DNA of 6,059 nucleotides from a bacterium (GTDB lineage: Bacteria > Patescibacteriota > Gracilibacteria > JAUYGZ01), in the NCBI GenBank assembly GCA_030699855.1, contig JAUYKR010000038.1, positions 1 to 6,059 on the forward strand. The letters run 5' to 3'. The position numbers and the translations under genes are program-made. Of this stretch, positions 1-5,110 are shown one piece after another. Position 1 is the first letter of the stretch; every line of letters starts with the position of its first letter. The notes beneath the pieces were generated by a model. That model saw only the letters and a program-made list of their open reading frames with translations, ran no database searches and was not told the origin of the DNA.

Positions 1-1
1 T

Positions 2-1633
2 GAGAAAATGGGCGTGAGCGAGGAAGATGAGCCTCAAATTCACACCGCGCACATTTTGATCAAAGCTCCACAGACGGACACTCCAACTCTCCAAGTGGAA
101 GGCAACACGGCCGAAGGGGGAATTGTAAACGCGACCGTAGAGGGGCAAGAAGAGCTGCAGGGAAAGAAAGATGAGGCCCGTAAACAAGCGGAGAAGGTTT
201 TGCAGGAATTACAAACTGATCCCCTCCGCTTCGCCGAACTGGCTCAGGAATATTCCGAAGATGAAGGTTCGGCAGTAAAGGGAGGCGACTTGGGTTATGC
301 CGTCCCCAGCACCTATGTCCAGGCCTACCGCGAAGCAGCTCTGGCTCTAGAACCTGGTGAAACGACTTCCGAACTGGTGGAAAGCGAGTTCGGCTTCCAC
401 ATTATCAAGCTGATCGACTTGAAGAACCCAGATGATCTTCGCTTTAAATATTCCGCTCTTCAGGTCTGCTACCAGGGCGCCAGCGGATGCGACAGCCAGT
501 TGAGCAAAGAAGAGGCTCAGACAAAGGCGGATGAATTGCTCAGGCGAGTCCGCGAGGAAAAAATCTATTCGGTCGAACGCGTCTGGTTCAACGCCGTACC
601 AGACCCCTGGCAGGAGACCGAGCTGGACGGACGCTACTTCAAGCACGCCAGCGTGGCTTACGATCAAACCAACAATCGCCCGTACGTAGCCATTACCTTT
701 AATGGCGAAGGCGCTAAGCTCTTTGAAGAACTTACGGAGGCGAATATCGGCAAACCGATCGGTATTTTCGTCGGTGGAGAATTTATATCTTCGCCCACGG
801 TGCAAGAAAAAATTGCCGGAGGCAACGCCCAAATAACTCTGGGGCAGCCTAATCCCCAATTGGCCCTGAAAGAAGCCAATGAACTCGCCAGAAGCTTGAA
901 TGCCGGCTCAATTCCAGCCCCCTTGAAAAAACCGAATGAGCTGACCATCGGCGCATCGCTGGGTCAGCAGTCTTTGGAAAAAAGCATTCAGGCCGGATTG
1001 ATCGGCTTCCTGCTCCTGGCCAGCTTCATGATCCTCTACTACCGCTTCCTGGGAGTGCTGGCCTGCTTGTCGCTGCTGATTTACGGACTGTTGCTGGTCT
1101 TTGTCATCCAGTCGGAAATTTCTCCGGCGCTGGCCATTCTCTTCACGTTCGTATTGTGGATCGCTTTTGCGCTGAGACTGTTTAAAAGTAAAATCGACTT
1201 TTTTGCCAAGTGTATTTTTCTCACCCTCAGCATCGTCGGCGTGTACTTCATCTTTTCGGTGCTGGTGAATCCGATCGTCCTAACTCTGGCCGGAGTCGCC
1301 GGTCTTATTCTCTCCATCAGCATGGCCATCGACGCCAACATTCTCATCTATGAACGAATGAAGGAAGAGTTCCGTGCCGGAAAATCCTTCGTGAGTGTGG
1401 TTCACGATGGTTTTGAAAGGGCCTGGAGCTCCATTCTGGACTCGAACGTCTCCACCTTGATCACCTGCGGCATTCTCAATTATTTCGGCAGCAGCTTCAT
1501 TCGCGGCTTCGCCGTCAACCTGGCCATCGGTATTGTTATCTCTATGTTCACGGCGGTCACGGTCAGCAGAATCTTTTTGCTCCTTTGCCACGACACCAAA
1601 CTGGAGCGCATTTCCTGGCTGTGGAAAAAATAA
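2..1633 (+). CDS. secD: SecD-like protein translocase subunit with inserted PpiC/parvulin domain (5' end outside window)
   Basis: SecD works with SecF and SecYEG to pull exported proteins across the membrane using the proton motive force. The frame is open to the left edge (GAG AAA precede the ATG at 8), and the first membrane helix and start of P1 are missing, so that ATG is probably internal. Numbering from it: residues 11-138 form a parvulin prolyl-isomerase domain (HILI with H15, GGDLGY 92-97, FGFHIIKL with H131), with an acidic loop at about 21-54. Residues 142-183 look like the start of a second, decayed parvulin. Residues 205-306 match the SecD P1 head (FNGEGAKLFEELTEANIGK; LNAGSIPAPL). 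The membrane part follows from about 326, with the SecD motif AIDANILIYER at 440-450; this motif argues against SecF. Two additional hydrophobic segments lie at about 371-418, between the usual TM3 and TM4. The gene ends at a terminator and no secF follows. Confidence 0.9.
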   Translation, partial: EKMGVSEEDEPQIHTAHILIKAPQTDTPTLQVEGNTAEGGIVNATVEGQEELQGKKDEARKQAEKVLQELQTDPLRFAELAQEYSEDEGSAVKGGDLGYAVPSTYVQAYREAALALEPGETTSELVESEFGFHIIKLIDLKNPDDLRFKYSALQVCYQGASGCDSQLSKEEAQTKADELLRRVREEKIYSVERVWFNAVPDPWQETELDGRYFKHASVAYDQTNNRPYVAITFNGEGAKLFEELTEANIGKPIGIFVGGEFISSPTVQEKIAGGNAQITLGQPNPQLALKEANELARSLNAGSIPAPLKKPNELTIGASLGQQSLEKSIQAGLIGFLLLASFMILYYRFLGVLACLSLLIYGLLLVFVIQSEISPALAILFTFVLWIAFALRLFKSKIDFFAKCIFLTLSIVGVYFIFSVLVNPIVLTLAGVAGLILSISMAIDANILIYERMKEEFRAGKSFVSVVHDGFERAWSSILDSNVSTLITCGILNYFGSSFIRGFAVNLAIGIVISMFTAVTVSRIFLLLCHDTKLERISWLWKK

Positions 1634-1656
1634 GGCGGGCTTCCCTGCCCTTTTAT
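1630..1656. terminator. Probable bidirectional intrinsic terminator between convergent secD and Pur genes
   Basis: A GGGC/GCCC stem with loop TTCCCT (1637-1650) can extend outward through G-U pairs and an ATAA/TTAT pairing around one bulged C. On the + strand it is followed by TTTTAT, and on the - strand by a T-rich run opposite the AAAAAA at the end of secD. It sits exactly where both convergent genes stop, so it could serve both. The stem is short and no folding energy was calculated. Confidence 0.55.
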
Positions 1657-1949
1657 AGGGCCTTCTTGATGTCCTGAAGAGCCTCGAGGAAGGCATCCAG
1701 ATCTTCTTCATCGAACATAATAGTGGAGCGCTGCCCGCCACGGGAGAGCTCGGAAATTTTGACAAATTTTCCGTTGGAACTTTCTTTAAGGTCCACAAAA
1801 AAGGTTCTCGACCTGCCCTTTATTTTTTTAGCCAGGAGCTCTTGACTGGATCCAGCGCCAGCCTGACCAGCATGCCCCCTCCCCATCGAGCTTCCGACCG
1901 TCGGATCCTCCCCCATCGAAGGCTCGTCGGCAAAAACGTCTTCTGTCAT
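1653..1949 (-). CDS. Single-repeat Pur-family (DUF3276-like) DNA/RNA-binding protein
   Basis: This 98-residue protein has a Gly/Ser-rich, probably disordered N-terminus (about 1-38) and one Pur-type repeat at about 41-98. The repeat shows the expected order: strand RSRTFFVDLKES, strand KFVKISELSR followed by a glycine turn, strand QRSTIMFDEE, then helix DLDAFLEALQDIKKAL. Bacterial single-repeat Pur proteins, such as those of Bacteroidetes and the Borrelia BpuR type, dimerise and bind single-stranded nucleic acid or RNA. Cytoplasmic location follows from the lack of a signal or membrane segment. The start at 1949 has no clear Shine-Dalgarno; ATGs at codons 12 and 22 would only shorten the disordered tail. 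It is divergent from the beta-CASP nuclease gene and convergent with secD. Recognition rests on the fold pattern and length, not on a search. Confidence 0.78.
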   Translation of the reverse strand: MTEDVFADEPSMGEDPTVGSSMGRGHAGQAGAGSSQELLAKKIKGRSRTFFVDLKESSNGKFVKISELSRGGQRSTIMFDEEDLDAFLEALQDIKKAL

Positions 1950-1983
1950 AGAGTGAAACGTGAGAAAATAGAATCAGAAACAA

Positions 1984-2010
1984 TTATAAGTTTACCTTAG
2001 AAGAAGCCAC
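1984..2010 (+). promoter_or_regulatory. Possible -10 box and weak ribosome binding site for the beta-CASP gene
   Basis: TATAAG at 1985-1990 resembles a -10 hexamer (TATAAT) about 20 bases before the ATG at 2011, and AGAAGAAG (2000-2007) could be a weak purine-rich ribosome binding site. No convincing -35 box is visible 16-18 bases upstream. The 61-bp gap to the divergent Pur gene must hold both genes' promoters if they are transcribed separately. Confidence 0.3.
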
Positions 2011-3420
2011 ATGGCCAATTCCCCTTTTTCGCTGAGCTTTCATGGCGCCGCCGGTGAGGTCACCGGCAGCAAACACCTCCTGCACACTTCAGATGGATCA
2101 AAAATATTGCTGGACTGCGGGCTGTTTCAGGGCAGGCGAGAGGAGGCAAACCAAAAGAACCGTCTCTTCGGCTTTGACCCAAGGGAAATAGACGCTGTCC
2201 TTCTTTCCCACGCTCACATTGATCATTCCGGCTTGCTTCCGAAGTTGAGTAAAGATGGCTTTTCCGGCCCTGTTTTTTGCTCGACGGCCACCAGGGATCT
2301 CGTCTACCCCATGCTGCTCGACAGCGCCCACATTCAACAGGAAGATGAGCATTACTTCCGAAAGAGAAGAGATAAGGAGCTGGAGAAAAAAGAGCCGCTC
2401 TACAACGAGGAAGACGTGGAAAAAGTGTTTAAGCACTTTGTCGGAAAAAAATACGGAGTGGCCTTTCAGGTCATCGATGGGGTTAAAGCAAGTTTTTTCG
2501 ACGCCGGACATGTGCTGGGTTCTTCCGTCATCGTGCTCTGGGTTAAGACGAGAAAAGGAAAAAAGAAAGTCGTCTTTACCGGTGATTTGGGACGCGCGAA
2601 TGTGCCAATCCTTCGTGATCCTGAACTGGTCTCTGAGGCTGATTATCTGATCATCGAAAGCACGTATGGAGACCGCGAGCACGAACGGGTTGGAGACATT
2701 GAAGACGACCTGGAAAAATCCCTCAATCGCACCATTCGCCGCGGCGGAAAGGTCATCATCCCCGCTTTTGCTTTGGAGAGGACGCAGGAGATGATTCTGA
2801 GACTGGAAGACCTGCTTCATCGAAAAATCATCCCCCCTGTACCTATTTTTGTCGACAGCCCGCTGGCGACCAAAATCACCAGAGTGTTTGAAAAACATCC
2901 GGAGTACTATGATGACGACATGAGGAAGCGCGCCAAGCGCAATAAGAAGGTGTTTTCTTTTGCCAATCTGCGCTTTACCGAATCAGTCGAGGAGTCAAAG
3001 GAGATCAACTTCGTCAACGGCCCCTGCATTATCATCGCCGGTTCCGGCATGTGCGAAAACGGCCGTGTCCGCCATCACCTCAAGGCCAACATCGAAGATC
3101 ATCGCAATTCGGTTTTGATTGTCGGCTACCAGGCGGAACAAACCCTGGGCAGGAAGCTCGTGGAGGGAAAGAAGATCGTTTCCATTCTCGGAGCGGATTA
3201 CGAAGTAAACGCGGATATCGTTGTTTTCAAATCACTCAGCGCCCATGCCGACATGCATGGACTGGATGATTATGTCAGGAACATCAAAGGTCTCGAAAAG
3301 ATTTTTTTGGTTCACGGAGAAGAATCATCCCGCCAGGCCTTCGCCAAAAGAATTCAGAGCTTTTACAAGGGGGCAGAAGTGATTTTACCGAGTATTGGAG
3401 AAACGTACGAATTGGAGTAA
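2011..3420 (+). CDS. Beta-CASP metallo-beta-lactamase ribonuclease (YSH1/CPSF73-like, COG1236 type)
   Basis: Zn-dependent cytoplasmic RNA nuclease of the beta-CASP family, expected to cut and process or degrade RNA. All signature motifs are visible in the 469 residues: GEVTGS near the N-terminus (15-20), the metal motif HAHIDH (67-72), H167 in DAGHVLGSS, D192 in FTGDLG, beta-CASP motif A E216 (ESTYG), the GSGMCENGR segment (344-352), motif B H412 (SAHAD) and motif C H435 (VHGE). Length and motif spacing are as in the bacterial COG1236 group (TTHA0252-like); it lacks the long C-terminal domain typical of RNase J. The N-terminus begins directly with the first strand of the MBL fold, supporting the ATG at 2011. 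With every catalytic residue present it should be active; the RNA targets cannot be read from sequence. Confidence 0.93.
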   Translation: MANSPFSLSFHGAAGEVTGSKHLLHTSDGSKILLDCGLFQGRREEANQKNRLFGFDPREIDAVLLSHAHIDHSGLLPKLSKDGFSGPVFCSTATRDLVYPMLLDSAHIQQEDEHYFRKRRDKELEKKEPLYNEEDVEKVFKHFVGKKYGVAFQVIDGVKASFFDAGHVLGSSVIVLWVKTRKGKKKVVFTGDLGRANVPILRDPELVSEADYLIIESTYGDREHERVGDIEDDLEKSLNRTIRRGGKVIIPAFALERTQEMILRLEDLLHRKIIPPVPIFVDSPLATKITRVFEKHPEYYDDDMRKRAKRNKKVFSFANLRFTESVEESKEINFVNGPCIIIAGSGMCENGRVRHHLKANIEDHRNSVLIVGYQAEQTLGRKLVEGKKIVSILGADYEVNADIVVFKSLSAHADMHGLDDYVRNIKGLEKIFLVHGEESSRQAFAKRIQSFYKGAEVILPSIGETYELE

Positions 3421-3421
3421 A

Positions 3422-3448
3422 GGGGTTGCTTTTACCACCCCCCTTCTT
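3422..3448 (+). terminator. Possible terminator after the beta-CASP nuclease gene
   Basis: GGGGT at 3422-3426 can pair with ACCCC at 3437-3441, extended by one more pair past a mismatch, with loop CTTTTA and a pyrimidine-rich CCTTCTTAT tail. It lies immediately after the stop codon, but the tail is not a clean T-run, so the call is tentative. It overlaps the putative tRNA promoter. Confidence 0.35.
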
Positions 3449-3453
3449 ATACT
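3426..3453 (+). promoter_or_regulatory. Possible promoter of the tRNA-Ile locus
   Basis: TATACT (3448-3453) matches five of six bases of the -10 consensus, and TTGCTT (3426-3431) is a partial -35 with a 16-base spacer. The -10 box ends 16 bases before the damaged tRNA copy at 3470, a normal tRNA gene distance. No equally good box precedes the intact tRNA at 3561, so this may be the original tRNA promoter, now driving a longer precursor. Confidence 0.4.
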
Positions 3454-3479
3454 ATTTTTGCTGTCTTTCGGGCGGTTAG

Positions 3480-3494
3480 TCCGCCCCAGGCGGA
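3480..3494. repeat. 15-bp palindrome TCCGCC-CCA-GGCGGA
   Basis: Six-base perfect arms TCCGCC/GGCGGA around CCA, replacing CTCAG (tRNA bases 11-15) in the upstream tRNA-Ile remnant. CCGCCC here could alternatively pair with the preceding GGGCGG. Confidence 0.85.
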
Positions 3495-3509
3495 TTGGTT
3501 AGAGCGCGA

Positions 3510-3524
3510 TCCGCCGCAGGCGGA
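3510..3524. repeat. 15-bp palindrome TCCGCC-GCA-GGCGGA
   Basis: Same arms as the palindrome at 3480, with loop GCA. It replaces CACTG (tRNA bases 31-35), exactly the position used by the palindrome at 3903-3922 in the downstream remnant. Confidence 0.85.
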
Positions 3525-3540
3525 ATAATGTCGAGGTCTC

Positions 3541-3894
3541 CCTGTCTACTTTCTTATTTCGGGCGGTTAGCTCAGTTGGTTAGAGCGCGACACTGATAAT
3601 GTCGAGGTCTCAGGTTCAAATCCTGAATCGCCCACCATTCCCACTTTAATTCTTCAATGTTTTTCGCTTACGTTATACAAAACCCAAAGGGTGTTCTTTA
3701 TAAAGGCCATACTACAGACCTTGAGGCTCGCATAAGGTATCACAATCTTGGTAATATATTTTCTCGATATACCAAAAACCGAGGTCCATGGAAACTCGTC
3801 TATCACGAAGAATTTCAGACGGCAGCAGAGGCAATAATTAGAGAGAGATTTTTTAAGTCTGGACAAGGAAGGGAATTTCTCAAAAAACTTTTAA
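3541..3894 (+). mobile_element. Candidate small mobile unit: tRNA-Ile copy plus GIY-YIG ORF inserted in a tRNA-Ile gene
   Basis: The segment lies between a 5' remnant and a 3' remnant of tRNA-Ile, which overlap by tRNA bases 24-51 like a target duplication. It holds a full replacement tRNA-Ile and a GIY-YIG ORF but no integrase or transposase. The boundaries are inferred from where similarity to the tRNA stops. Plain tandem duplication followed by decay is an alternative. Confidence 0.4.
3561..3637 (+). tRNA. tRNA-Ile (anticodon GAT), CCA encoded
   Basis: A complete cloverleaf is visible: acceptor GGGCGGT/ATCGCCC, D stem GCTC/GAGC with GG in the loop, anticodon stem CGACA/TGTCG with loop CTGATAA (anticodon GAT at 3595-3597), variable AGGTC, T stem TCAGG/CCTGA with loop TTCAAAT, discriminator A and encoded CCA. 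It decodes ATC and ATT. This is the only undamaged copy among three tRNA-Ile sequences within about 530 bases, so it is presumably the functional one. The GIY-YIG ORF starts 19 bases after the CCA. Confidence 0.97.
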
Positions 3895-3914
3895 AGCGCG
3901 ACCCGTCCGCCTAG
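3657..3914 (+). CDS. Small GIY-YIG nuclease-domain protein (YhbQ/UPF0213-like)
   Basis: The 85 residues are one GIY-YIG domain. The first motif is AYV (4-6), the second is YKG (15-17) instead of YIG, followed by DLEARIRYHN with the likely catalytic R25 and conserved H29, GPWKLVYHE, and AEAIIRERFFKS with the likely metal-binding E63. The domain cuts DNA in homing endonucleases and repair enzymes; the role of stand-alone versions like this is poorly known. It begins 19 bases after tRNA-Ile without a visible ribosome binding site, so it may share the tRNA transcript. The last codons (KRD) lie in a tRNA-Ile fragment, and PSA plus the TAG stop lie in a palindrome; the GIY-YIG fold itself ends near LLK. 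Base composition is more AT-rich than that of the neighbouring genes. The domain call is firm; activity and target are not known. Confidence 0.85.
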   Translation: MFFAYVIQNPKGVLYKGHTTDLEARIRYHNLGNIFSRYTKNRGPWKLVYHEEFQTAAEAIIRERFFKSGQGREFLKKLLKRDPSA

Positions 3915-3922
3915 GCGGACGG
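3903..3922. repeat. Perfect 20-bp palindrome CCGTCCGCCTAGGCGGACGG
   Basis: Identical to its own reverse complement, with core TCCGCCTAGGCGGA. With one flanking base on each side it replaces CACTG (tRNA bases 31-35), the same site as the palindrome at 3510. The TAG in its centre is the stop codon of the GIY-YIG ORF. Confidence 0.9.
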
Positions 3923-3942
3923 AATAATGTCGAGGTCTCAGG

Positions 3943-3962
3943 CCTGCCTGACGACAGGCAGG
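3943..3962. repeat. 20-bp inverted repeat CCTGCCTG-ACGA-CAGGCAGG
   Basis: Perfect eight-base arms around ACGA, a different family from the TCCGCC type. It is cleanly inserted between CAGG and TTC of the tRNA T arm (bases 54 and 55), with no tRNA base lost. Confidence 0.88.
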
Positions 3963-3965
3963 TTC

Positions 3966-3980
3966 TCTGCCTAAGGCGGA
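3966..3980. repeat. 15-bp imperfect palindrome TCTGCC-TAA-GGCGGA
   Basis: TCCGCC-type palindrome with one C-to-T change that leaves a G-U pair in RNA. It replaces AAATC (tRNA bases 58-62) in the T loop of the downstream remnant. Confidence 0.75.
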
Positions 3981-4009
3981 CTGAATCGCCCACCATTCCC
4001 TCTCCTAAA

Positions 4010-5110
4010 TCACTCTAAAGCCTTTCTAAATGCGGAGATGACTTTATCCCAACTGTAATTTTTTTTGATTTCCTGTAGCGCCGATTCCCCTAAAGATCTT
4101 CTTTCATCGCTATCGGATATTAGCCTTCGAAGGCAACGAGCCAGAGCACCCTGCTCATGCACGTCGATCAACATTCCTGTTCGCCCCTGGTCAAGAACTT
4201 CTCTGGGCCCACCTTGATCGGATGCAACCACCGCACAGCCAGCGCTCATGCCCTCGAGGATCACACGCCCAAGAGGTTCGGGTTCAATCGAGCAATGGAC
4301 GAGAACCTCCCAAGAAGCGATAGCTTCCAAAACATCCGGAACAGACTGATGGATCGTTAGCAAAGAATCGATGTTCAACTCTCGAATAAGCTGATGGCAA
4401 TGCCGAAAATAGGATTCAGATTTGGAATTGCCCCTATAGGGCTGTCCGATAATTTCAAAGCGGTACTCAGGAAATTTCTTGCTCAATTCAGCAACGGCTC
4501 TAATAAACAATTCTTGCCCTTTCCAGGGGATAAACCTACCGACCATACCAATGATGGGCCGCTTCTTGATTGAACTGATGCTTTTTAACTGATGTTCGTC
4601 TATTCCGTAGGGGTAGATGGTGTGAAGGCTTATGTCACGCTTACCAGTGAAACCTCGATAATAATCTTGCACGTAGCCGGAGCAGCTGATAATGGCTTTG
4701 GGATATTTAAGAAATCGCTTAAGGAAAAATCTGGGAAAGGTCAGATCATTTGCCATCCAAATCAGTGGCACCTTCAGTCGCTTGGCCACAGGTGAAATAA
4801 GCAAGTGGGTGCGAACGGTATTGGAGAGGATGAGGTCCGGGCTGGTTTCTTCGATGAGCTTCTGAAGATTTCTTTGAGCTCCTCGGTACTTGAAGTATGT
4901 GCTGATACTGAATGGTCTCAATCGCGGCAGTTCAATCTGGTGGATAATCACTGAGCAGTGAGCATAACTCGACAAATATTCCGCCCCTCCGGCGGTGACC
5001 AAGTGAATATCATAATCCGAAGAAGCTCTGTTAAGAATTTCCGAAAAAAAGATCTCGGCTCCGCCGACATGTTCGCCCTGATCGAGAGCTAAGATTTTTA
5101 GCTTACTCAT
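4010..5110 (-). CDS. GT4-family glycosyltransferase
   Basis: Retaining GT-B glycosyltransferase of 366 residues, expected to transfer a sugar from a nucleotide-sugar donor to a growing surface glycan or lipid acceptor at the cytoplasmic face of the membrane. The N-terminal domain has VGGAE (15-19), typical of acceptor-side GT4 loops, and SNTVRTH (96-102). The C-terminal donor domain has VGRFIPWKGQ (190-199) and the E-x7-E motif at E278 and E286 (EPLGRVILEGMSAG), followed by DQGGPREVL. Length is complete for the family. The start ATG overlaps the end of the upstream glycosyltransferase by 8 bases (ATGAGTAA), so translation is probably coupled. No intrinsic terminator is seen downstream; the gene ends 15 bases from the tRNA-Ile remnant, on the opposite strand. 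Donor and acceptor cannot be predicted. Confidence 0.92.
   Translation of the reverse strand: MSKLKILALDQGEHVGGAEIFFSEILNRASSDYDIHLVTAGGAEYLSSYAHCSVIIHQIELPRLRPFSISTYFKYRGAQRNLQKLIEETSPDLILSNTVRTHLLISPVAKRLKVPLIWMANDLTFPRFFLKRFLKYPKAIISCSGYVQDYYRGFTGKRDISLHTIYPYGIDEHQLKSISSIKKRPIIGMVGRFIPWKGQELFIRAVAELSKKFPEYRFEIIGQPYRGNSKSESYFRHCHQLIRELNIDSLLTIHQSVPDVLEAIASWEVLVHCSIEPEPLGRVILEGMSAGCAVVASDQGGPREVLDQGRTGMLIDVHEQGALARCLRRLISDSDERRSLGESALQEIKKNYSWDKVISAFRKALE

Larger units (their letters stand above)
3470..3540 (+). pseudogene. Damaged tRNA-Ile copy (5' part) with two palindromes inside
   Basis: Outside two interruptions this matches the 5' two-thirds of the intact tRNA-Ile at 3561 base for base: GGGCGGTTAG, TTGGTTAGAGCGCGA and ATAATGTCGAGGTCTC (tRNA bases 1-10, 16-30 and 36-51). 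CTCAG in the D arm and CACTG in the anticodon arm are each replaced by a 15-base palindrome, which removes part of the anticodon. The T arm and 3' acceptor strand are absent. The flank is partly shared too: CTGTCT then TTC before this copy, and CTGTCT..ATTTC before the intact gene. It cannot fold as a tRNA. Confidence 0.85.
3895..3995 (+). pseudogene. Damaged tRNA-Ile copy (3' part) with three palindromes inside
   Basis: The pieces AGCGCGA, ATAATGTCGAGGTCTCAGG, TTC and CTGAATCGCCCACCA match the intact tRNA-Ile (bases 24-30, 36-54, 55-57 and 63-77). Similarity may extend left to 3891 with one mismatch and continues right into TTCCC after CCA, as behind the intact gene. Palindromes interrupt it in the anticodon arm, before TTC in the T arm, and in the T loop. 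The 5' acceptor strand and D arm are missing. Its left end overlaps the last codons of the GIY-YIG ORF. Confidence 0.85.

Noticed and set aside
2098..2898. Long open frame on the - strand opposite the beta-CASP gene
   Set aside because: It has no recognisable domain and lies wholly opposite a gene with complete catalytic motifs; similar antisense frames oppose secD and both glycosyltransferases.
3654..3866. 70-codon frame on the - strand opposite the GIY-YIG ORF
   Set aside because: The + strand protein shows a coherent GIY-YIG domain; the antisense product resembles nothing recognisable.
3480..3980. CRISPR array
   Set aside because: The palindromes differ in sequence and spacing, are separated by tRNA pieces rather than unique spacers of regular length, and no cas gene is present.
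3470..3995. Intron in the tRNA-Ile anticodon arm encoding a GIY-YIG homing endonuclease
   Set aside because: The two tRNA remnants overlap by nearly 30 bases instead of abutting, both are broken by palindromes, and an intact tRNA lies within the insert, so splicing would not yield a tRNA-Ile.
3541..4000. Integrative element with att sites at tRNA-Ile
   Set aside because: A duplicated tRNA 3' end fits, but no integrase, excisionase or cargo exists in the roughly 360 bases between the copies.
4010..4012. Recoded TGA (as glycine in some Gracilibacteria/Absconditabacteria)
   Set aside because: TGA here closes the glycosyltransferase at the expected family length, and no in-frame TGA is needed within any gene of the window.
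4980..4995. TCCGCC-CCTCC-GGCGGT hairpin inside the GT4 gene as another palindrome insertion
   Set aside because: It encodes ordinary TAGGAE residues with GC-rich glycine and alanine codons, the loop differs, and the reading frame and family alignment show no insertion.
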